Both the position numbers and the translations under genes were made by a program. The notes beneath the pieces are model-generated. The model was given only the letters and a program-made list of their open reading frames with translations. It had not been told where the DNA came from and did not search any database. This document shows positions 59,206-64,000 of a stretch of 64,000 nt of DNA, in pieces (positions within the stretch are counted from its first letter, which is position 1; every line of letters begins with the position of its first letter). The stretch is from the NCBI GenBank assembly GCA_028868375.1, contig JAGWUP010000008.1, forward strand, positions 97,012 to 161,011. Reading direction: 5' to 3'. The DNA comes from Elusimicrobiota bacterium. GTDB lineage: Bacteria; Elusimicrobiota; Elusimicrobia; UBA1565; UBA9628.

Positions 59206-60243
59206 TCATGCCGGAATCTCCGTCAAGGCGGCGGCGCTGGGGGTCTCGGAAAAGGGGCGCACCGGGCAGGCGGCCAGATGGGCGGGCTTGGCGGCCTTCA
59301 GGGCGGGATCCTGCGTCTTGCAGGCGGCGACGGCGTAGCGGCAGCGCGGATGGAAGCGGCAGCCCGAGGGCGGATTCAGGGGGCTGGGCACGTCCCCGCT
59401 CAGGATGATGCGCCGGCGCCGCTTCTCGATGGCGGGGTCGGGGACGGGGACGGCGGAGAGCAGGGCCTCCGTGTAGGGATGCTGGGGATCGTTGAACAGG
59501 GTCTCGCTGTCGGCCAGCTCGACGATACGGCCCAGATACATCACCGCGATGCGGTCGCAGAGATGGCGCACGACGGAGAAGTCGTGCGAGATGAAGACGT
59601 AGGTCAGGCCGAGCTCCCGCTGCAGGTCCTTGAGGAGGTTGAGGATCTGCGCCTGGATGCTGACGTCGAGGGCGCTGACGGGCTCGTCGGCCACGACCAG
59701 CTTCGGCTCCAGGGCCAGGGCGCGGGCGATGCCGACGCGCTGGCGCTGGCCGCCCGAGAACTCGTGGGGATAGCGGGAGAGATGGCTGGCGGAGATGCCG
59801 CAGCAGTCCAACAGCCGCGACAGGCGCCGGCGGCGCTCGGCGGGATCGCGGTGCAGTCCGTGGATGGTCCAGGGCTCGGTGACGATCTGCTCGACCGTCA
59901 TGCGCGGGTCCAGGCTGGAAAAGGGATCCTGGAAGATCACCTGGAGATCGCGCCGCAGCCGCCGCAGTTGTCGCCGGGGCAGGGCGTGGAGGTCCCGGCC
60001 CTCGAAAAGGATTTGCCCGGCGGTGGGCTTCTCCAGGGCCAGGATCAGCTTGGCCAGAGTCGTCTTGCCGCAGCCGGATTCCCCGACCACGGCGAAGCTT
60101 TCCCGGGGCCGGACCGACAGGCAGACGCCGTCGACGGCCCGCACGAACGCCCTCCTCGCGAAAAAGCCCTTGCGGACGGGAAAATGCTTGGCCAGGCCGC
60201 GCAGCTCGAGGATCGGCGCCTCGTCCTTGGCCGCCTCGCTCAT
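59206..60243 (-). CDS. Peptide ABC transporter ATPase (DppF/OppF-like)
   Basis: 345 residues. Walker A GESGCGKTT, Q-loop VIFQDPFSSLDP, signature FSGGQRQRVGIARAL, Walker B LVVADEPVSALD, H-loop FISHDFSVV. The C-terminal oligopeptide_trans extension carries the Cys motif GCRFHPRCRYAVAACKTQDP, which often holds an Fe-S cluster in this family. Start overlaps the DppD stop (ATGA). Paired ATPase with the preceding gene. Confidence 0.95.
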   Translation of the reverse strand: MSEAAKDEAPILELRGLAKHFPVRKGFFARRAFVRAVDGVCLSVRPRESFAVVGESGCGKTTLAKLILALEKPTAGQILFEGRDLHALPRRQLRRLRRDLQVIFQDPFSSLDPRMTVEQIVTEPWTIHGLHRDPAERRRRLSRLLDCCGISASHLSRYPHEFSGGQRQRVGIARALALEPKLVVADEPVSALDVSIQAQILNLLKDLQRELGLTYVFISHDFSVVRHLCDRIAVMYLGRIVELADSETLFNDPQHPYTEALLSAVPVPDPAIEKRRRRIILSGDVPSPLNPPSGCRFHPRCRYAVAACKTQDPALKAAKPAHLAACPVRPFSETPSAAALTEIPA

Positions 60244-61250
60244 CGCGCAGCGGCCTCGAAGCGGTCCAGGCGGCCCGCCGCCTCGCTTTCCTGAAGCCAG
60301 CAGTTGGACAGCCGGCCGTCCGGCAAGCGGAAGAGGGGCGGGTCCTCGCCGCGGCATCGATCCAGCGCCGCGGGGCAGCGCGGCGCGAAGGGGCAGCCGG
60401 GAAACTCCCGGGTCAGCTCCGGGGGCTGGCCTGGGATGGCCTCCAGGCGCTTGCGGCGCGAGTAGATCGAGGGGACGGAGGCCAGCAGGCCGCGGGTGTA
60501 GGGATGCTTGGGGTTTTTGAACAGCTCCGAGACCGGGGCATGCTCGACCTGGCGGCCCGCGTACATCACGGAGACCTCGTCGGCCATCTCCGCGACGACG
60601 CCGATGTTGTGGGTGATCAAAATCAGCGCCATCTTGAGCTCGCTTTGCAGGGTCTTGATGAGGGCCAGGATCTGGGCCTGTATGGTCACGTCCAGCGCCG
60701 TCGTCGGCTCGTCGGCGATGAGCACGTCCGGCTCGCAGGACAGGGCGATGGCGATCATCGCGCGCTGGCGCATGCCGCCTGAGAACTGATGCGGAAAATC
60801 GTTGACGCGAGAGGAGGCGTGCGGGATGCCCACCTTCTCCAGCAGCCCGACCGCCTTGGCCCAGGCGGCGGAGCGGCCGGCGTTCTGGTGCAGCATCACC
60901 GCCTCGGCGATCTGCTCTCCCACCCGCATCACCGGGTTGAGCGAGGTCATCGGCTCCTGGAAGATCATCGCGATGCGGTTGCCGCGCAGCTCGCGCAGCT
61001 TTTCCGGGTCCATGGCCAAGAGGTCGCGCCCGTTAAAGAGGATGCGTCCCGAGACGATCTTGGCCGGCGGCTCCGGCAGCAGGCGGAGGATGGAGAGGGC
61101 GTGGACGCTCTTGCCGGAGCCGGATTCCCCCACCACGGCCAGGGTCCGGCCCGGATAGAGGTCGTAGCTGACGCCGTCGACGGCGCGCACGACGCGCCCC
61201 GGGGCGTGGAACTGGGTGCGCAGGCCTTGTACGGACAGGATCGGTTCCAT
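60240..61250 (-). CDS. Peptide ABC transporter ATPase (DppD/OppD-like)
   Basis: 336 residues. Walker [11 protein letters not shown]-loop [17 protein letters not shown], signature [15 protein letters not shown], Walker [14 protein letters not shown]-loop LITHNIGVV, and the C-terminal Cys motif [21 protein letters not shown] chose ATG at 61250 and not the TTG four codons upstream. The sequence continues the operon after the Lrp-type gene, 54 bases away. Confidence 0.95.
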   Translation of the reverse strand: MEPILSVQGLRTQFHAPGRVVRAVDGVSYDLYPGRTLAVVGESGSGKSVHALSILRLLPEPPAKIVSGRILFNGRDLLAMDPEKLRELRGNRIAMIFQEPMTSLNPVMRVGEQIAEAVMLHQNAGRSAAWAKAVGLLEKVGIPHASSRVNDFPHQFSGGMRQRAMIAIALSCEPDVLIADEPTTALDVTIQAQILALIKTLQSELKMALILITHNIGVVAEMADEVSVMYAGRQVEHAPVSELFKNPKHPYTRGLLASVPSIYSRRKRLEAIPGQPPELTREFPGCPFAPRCPAALDRCRGEDPPLFRLPDGRLSNCWLQESEAAGRLDRFEAAAR

Positions 61251-61304
61251 GGCGTCAGTCAAAACGGGAACGCGCGCCGGCGATCCGGCGTCCGTCTGCG
61301 CCGC

Positions 61305-61538
61305 TCAAATGGCGGTGGTGACCAGCGACTCGGTGGAGACGACGCCGGGGATGGCGCGGATGTCGCGCACGACGACGTTCGACATCGTGTTGAGGTCGTC
61401 GGTCTCGATGTCGAGCACCAGGTCCCAGCGCCCGAAGACGGCCGTGACGTGCGCCACGCCGCTGGTGGCCTTGATCGCCGCCAGGGCCTGCTTTTCCTTT
61501 CCCGCCATCAGACGCACGAGGACGAGTCCCGTCACCAT
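61305..61538 (-). CDS. Stand-alone Lrp/AsnC ligand-binding (RAM) domain protein
   Basis: 77 residues: MVTGLVLVRLMAGKEKQALA.. AHVTAVFGRWDLVLDIETDD.. VVSTESLVTTAI, a complete RAM (ACT-like) domain without the helix-turn-helix. Such small proteins bind amino acids and can form oligomers with full Lrp regulators. AAGGAGA lies nine bases before the ATG. It is the first gene before the peptide transporter, so it may sense amino acids for that operon, though it cannot bind DNA itself. Confidence 0.88.
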   Translation of the reverse strand: MVTGLVLVRLMAGKEKQALAAIKATSGVAHVTAVFGRWDLVLDIETDDLNTMSNVVVRDIRAIPGVVSTESLVTTAI

Positions 61539-61600
61539 GGTCGCAGTCTCCTTAATAAGATGATCGGATGGTCGCCGGAGTATATCAAAAAATCCGGATT

Positions 61601-61609
61601 TGGTATCAT
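61601..61609 (+). promoter_or_regulatory. Extended -10 of the DUF192 gene, six bases before ATG
   Basis: TGGTATCAT, then CGTTCC, then the ATG at 61616. The TGn extension can replace a good -35, which is not seen. Predicts a leaderless transcript. Confidence 0.6.
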
Positions 61610-61615
61610 CGTTCC

Positions 61616-62080
61616 ATGCCCAAGAGGCTGGCGGCCGTTCTGCTCCTCATCGCCGTTTCGTTGCTCCCGCCGCCGGCCTCGGCCAAGGTCAAGCGCGCGC
61701 GCCTCGCCTTCGCCGACGGCAAGGCCATCCAGGTGGACGTGGTCGACACCCCGGCCCAGCGCGAGCGCGGCCTGATGTTCCGCCGCCGTCTGCCGCGCGA
61801 CTACGGGATGCTGTTCGTCTTCCCCGCCCAGCTCAAGCTGAACTTCTGGATGAAGAACACCCTGGTTTCCCTGGACATGGTGTTCATCGGGGCCGACAAG
61901 AGGATCACGGTCGTGCATCCGCGCATGAAGGCCTCCACCCTGCGCACCCCGGACGACCGGGTGGCGATCGCCGGGGGCTTGGCCCAGTACGTCCTGGAGC
62001 TTCCCGCGGGAGCGGCCGCGCGGCATAAATTGGCGCCGGGCCAGGCGCTGCGCTTCAAGGTTTCGATTCCCTCTCGCTAG
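61616..62080 (+). CDS. DUF192 family secreted protein
   Basis: 154 residues. Signal peptide (MPKRLAAVLLLIAVSLLPPP then ASAK), then the DUF192 pattern: VDTPAQRERGLMFRRRLPRDYGMLFVFP, FWMKNTLVSLDMVFIGADKRI and LELPAGAAARHKLAPGQAL. The family forms a small beta fold of unknown function, usually secreted. Its stop overlaps the stop of the convergent response regulator gene by three bases. Alternative start at 61568 is not supported by the extended -10. Confidence 0.88.
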   Translation: MPKRLAAVLLLIAVSLLPPPASAKVKRARLAFADGKAIQVDVVDTPAQRERGLMFRRRLPRDYGMLFVFPAQLKLNFWMKNTLVSLDMVFIGADKRITVVHPRMKASTLRTPDDRVAIAGGLAQYVLELPAGAAARHKLAPGQALRFKVSIPSR

Positions 62081-62760
62081 CAGTCCAGGCGGTAGCCGAA
62101 GCCGCGGACGGCGACGATCATGCCGGCGGCGGGGCCCAGCTTGTCGCGCAGGTGGGAGACGGTCACGTCGACGACCTTCGTCGTCAGGTCCAGGCCGGCC
62201 TCGTAGCCCCAGACGTGCTGCAGCAGGAAGTCGCGGGTCAGGACGCGGTTCTTCCTGTAGGCCAGATACCAGAGCAGGTCGAACTCCTTGCCCGACAGCG
62301 CGGCTTCCTTGCCCTTGACGTAGGCCTTGCGCGAGGAGCCGTCCAGCCGGACGATGCCGACCTCCTGGACCTCCGGCTCCTCGGCCTTGCCGCCGCGGCG
62401 CAGCAGCGCCTCGATGCGGGCCAGCAGCTCCTCGGTGTTGAAGGGCTTGGTCAGGTAATCGTCGGCTCCCCCCTTAAGACCGTAGACCCGCTCCTCGACC
62501 GCCTTCTTCGCGGTCAGTATCAGCAGCGCCGTCGCCGCCCGCCGCTCTTCGCGCAGCTCGCGGCAGAGATCGAGTCCGTCTCCGTCCGGCAGGTTGCGGT
62601 CCAGGACGATCAGGTCCGGCAGGGCCCGGGACAGGTCGGCGCGGGCCTCGGCCATGGTGCCGACCACCTTGGCCTCGTAGCCCTCCTCGCCCAGGACGTC
62701 GGCGATCAGGCTGGCGGTGGCGGCTTGGTCCTCGACGACCAGGATCTGGGCCTTGGGCAT
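62077..62760 (-). CDS. OmpR-family response regulator
   Basis: 227 residues. Receiver domain: VVEDQAATASLIADVLGEEGY, phospho-Asp in LIVLDRNLPDGDGLD, Thr in LILTAKKAVEERV, Lys in DYLTKPFNTEELL. A winged-helix DNA-binding domain follows (LSGKEFDLLWYLAYRKNRVLTRDFLLQHVWGY, VVDVTVSHLRDKLG, VRGFGYRLDC). No histidine kinase is adjacent, so it is an orphan in this window. The start ATG follows the preceding secreted-protein gene by four bases and has no evident Shine-Dalgarno sequence. Confidence 0.92.
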   Translation of the reverse strand: MPKAQILVVEDQAATASLIADVLGEEGYEAKVVGTMAEARADLSRALPDLIVLDRNLPDGDGLDLCRELREERRAATALLILTAKKAVEERVYGLKGGADDYLTKPFNTEELLARIEALLRRGGKAEEPEVQEVGIVRLDGSSRKAYVKGKEAALSGKEFDLLWYLAYRKNRVLTRDFLLQHVWGYEAGLDLTTKVVDVTVSHLRDKLGPAAGMIVAVRGFGYRLDC

Positions 62761-62764
62761 TTCT

Positions 62765-63478
62765 CTATTGCGGGGAGAGCTGGTCTCGCCACTGCGCCGC
62801 TGACTGCGCCAGGCGCTCGCAGCTGGCCACGGCGCGCCGCTGCGAGTCAAGCAATCTTGAATAGTTGTCGGGTCCCTCGAGCTTCATGGCCACGCCGGCC
62901 AGCGGCATTACGACCGGCTCCAGGCCTTGGTCGAGCGCGGCGCGCAGTTTGGCGATGTCCATTGCCAGCTTGCGCGCCTTCCGCCGCGCTTTGGGGCCCG
63001 CGGCGGCGGCTGGCGTGATCCCGGGGCTTGGCCCCAGCGACAGCCGGCCCGAGAGGTTTCCCGCCGCCGCTTCCTCCTTCATGAGGACCAGCGAGTCGGC
63101 GTAGTCGCGGTAGTCTTCGGCGAAGGCATTGATCAGCGTGCGCGCGTCGCCGCGAACGGCGTCGTCGTTTCGCGAGCCCAGAGCCGTCTTGGCGAAGCGC
63201 AGGGCGGCGCTGGCTTCTTTCCTCAACGGTCCGGCGATTTCAGCGGCCAGCTCGCTCTGCCCATCCAACTCCTCGAGCTGCCAGGCCGTGTCGGGACCGG
63301 TCTGGAAGCGCCCCATCTGCTTGGCTAGCCTTGCATGGAACCCGCGTAGCCAGGGCGCGACGTTGTTGTGGATTCTCGCGGCTTCCCCTTCGGCTTTGGT
63401 GTCAAGCCGAGGCGTTTGCGCCAAAGCGGGGGCGGCGAAGGCCGCGAGGAACGCCAATGTCGCCAGCGGATGTCTCAT
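62765..63478 (-). CDS. Secreted helical protein of unknown function
   Basis: 237 residues. Signal peptide (MRHPLATLAFLAAFAAPALA), then a mostly helical mature protein with no recognised family (for example RGFHARLAKQMGRFQTGPDT; RTLINAFAEDYRDYADSLVL). It has its own consensus promoter and a strong Shine-Dalgarno sequence (GGAGGAGG, five bases before the ATG). The stop is followed four bases later by the response regulator start, so regulator and secreted protein are cotranscribed, which hints that it senses or answers an envelope signal. Confidence 0.65.
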   Translation of the reverse strand: MRHPLATLAFLAAFAAPALAQTPRLDTKAEGEAARIHNNVAPWLRGFHARLAKQMGRFQTGPDTAWQLEELDGQSELAAEIAGPLRKEASAALRFAKTALGSRNDDAVRGDARTLINAFAEDYRDYADSLVLMKEEAAAGNLSGRLSLGPSPGITPAAAAGPKARRKARKLAMDIAKLRAALDQGLEPVVMPLAGVAMKLEGPDNYSRLLDSQRRAVASCERLAQSAAQWRDQLSPQ

Positions 63479-63503
63479 GGGACCTCCTCCAGATCTCGGC
63501 GCC

Positions 63504-63532
63504 AGTATAGGGCGCGCGGTCCGCGCTGTCAA
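63504..63532 (-). promoter_or_regulatory. Consensus sigma-70 promoter for the secreted protein/regulator unit
   Basis: TTGACA (63527-63532), 17-base spacer, TATACT (63504-63509). Unlike the leaderless cases, this leaves a leader of about 20 bases carrying GGAGGAGG before the ATG at 63478. Confidence 0.88.
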
Positions 63533-63540
63533 TACGCGCC

Positions 63541-64000
63541 CTAGAGCGGGATGTTGCCGCGGTTGTCGTGCGCTCCGGGCTGGCGCTTGTCCCTGAGAAA
63601 GCGCAGGGCGCGGATCACCTTGTGGCGCATCTGGCTGGGCTCGATGATCTCGTCGATGGAGCCGGTGGAGGCGGTCTGGTAGGGCGAGGCGAACTTCTCG
63701 GCGTACTCGGCCGAGAGCTTGGCCTTGAGGGCGTCGCGCTCCTGCGGCGTCTTGCAGGCCGCCAGCTCCCGCGAGTAGAGGATCTCGACGGCGCCGGAGG
63801 GCCCCATCACGGCGATCTCGGCGCTGGGCAGGGCGAAGTTGAAGTCGCCATGCAGGCGCTTGGAGCTCATGGCGATGTAGGCGCCGCCGTAGGCCTTGCG
63901 CAGGATGACGCTGATCTTGGGCACCGTGGCCTCGCAGTAGGCGTGCAGGATCTTGGCGCCGTGGCGGATGATGCCGCCGTGCTCCTGCTGGACGCCCGGC
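63541..64000 (-). CDS. Biotin-dependent acyl-CoA carboxyltransferase beta subunit (5' end outside the window)
   Basis: C-terminal 152 residues of a PccB/MmdA-type carboxyltransferase: reads QQEHGGIIRHGAKILHAYCE at the right edge, then KISVILRKAYGGAYIAMSSK (oxyanion-hole region of the second crotonase-like domain), ALPSAEIAVMGPSGAVEIL and IDEIIEPSQMRHKVIRAL. It transfers carboxyl from biotin to propionyl-CoA, acetyl-CoA or methylmalonyl-CoA-type substrates. Start and N-terminal domain are beyond 64000. The next promoter downstream serves a different unit. Confidence 0.93.
   Translation of the reverse strand, partial: PGVQQEHGGIIRHGAKILHAYCEATVPKISVILRKAYGGAYIAMSSKRLHGDFNFALPSAEIAVMGPSGAVEILYSRELAACKTPQERDALKAKLSAEYAEKFASPYQTASTGSIDEIIEPSQMRHKVIRALRFLRDKRQPGAHDNRGNIPL

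Overview
This window is GC-rich (I estimate about two thirds G+C), almost fully coding, and carries no prophage, insertion sequence, integrase or CRISPR array that I can see. The cell is clearly a diderm bacterium: there is a Kdo-8-phosphate phosphatase, a porin, a PorV-type outer-membrane barrel, a lipoprotein and many signal peptides. The mix of a PorV-type barrel with a giant Kelch/FN3 protein carrying a sorting-type C-terminus, Ala/Pro-rich secreted proteins and a transaldolase/glucose-6-phosphate isomerase fusion reminds me of GC-rich Elusimicrobiota-like genomes. That is an inference from gene content, not a phylogenetic result.

Layout. (1) 1-8555, minus strand: a tightly overlapping MoxR/Bat unit: class II glutamine amidotransferase, two membrane-anchored HEAT-repeat proteins, MoxR ATPase, DUF58 protein, a BatD-tail-like protein, BatA, a BatB-BatC fusion, and BatD running off the left edge. 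(2) 8694-20526: secreted hypotheticals, a decayed copy of part of the amidotransferase gene, a 1599-residue tandem ABC exporter (minus), an RDD/pilin-like membrane protein, a GT39-type glycosyltransferase with a zinc-type dehydrogenase (minus), and a secreted amidoligase-like protein ending in WD40 repeats. (3) 20538-30455, minus: a surface module (Kelch/FN3 giant, PorV-like barrel, coiled-coil protein), a membrane-anchored E-set protein and a secreted hypothetical. (4) 30517-38941, minus: tRNA-Gly, M23 peptidase, SpoIID/LytB-TPR protein, lipoprotein, sugar kinase, RpiB, transaldolase/isomerase fusion, KdsC; that is, cell-wall remodelling and sugar phosphates for envelope synthesis. (5) 39044-42653, plus: two secreted unknowns, then a PuuD-like membrane protein overlapping a dual CDGSH protein. 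(6) 42640-48205, minus: aquaporin, leucyl aminopeptidase, FolE; and a PerR-like regulator, rubrerythrin, Fe-S oxidoreductase and DUF3501 oxidative-stress unit with an autoregulatory PerR/Fur box. (7) 48264-52173, minus: CheY-like regulator, porin, periplasmic binding protein and histidine kinase, which look like one sensory module. (8) 52367-61538, minus: Lrp-type sensor domain, complete Dpp/Opp peptide transporter, acyl-CoA synthetase and CCA/poly(A) polymerase. (9) 61616-64000: DUF192 protein (plus), OmpR-type regulator, secreted unknown, and the end of a biotin-dependent carboxyltransferase at the right edge.

Two general points stand out. Gene starts fall into two classes: inside operons they use ATGA/GTGA/TGATG overlaps, while at least ten first genes have a -10 hexamer only 5-8 bases before the start codon and no Shine-Dalgarno sequence, which predicts leaderless mRNAs. 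Several non-coding palindromes (29080-29175, 38968-39018, 52306-52364) are not explained by the genes. No intergenic stretch exceeds 300 bases; the longest, 9234-9455, holds the decayed amidotransferase fragment.
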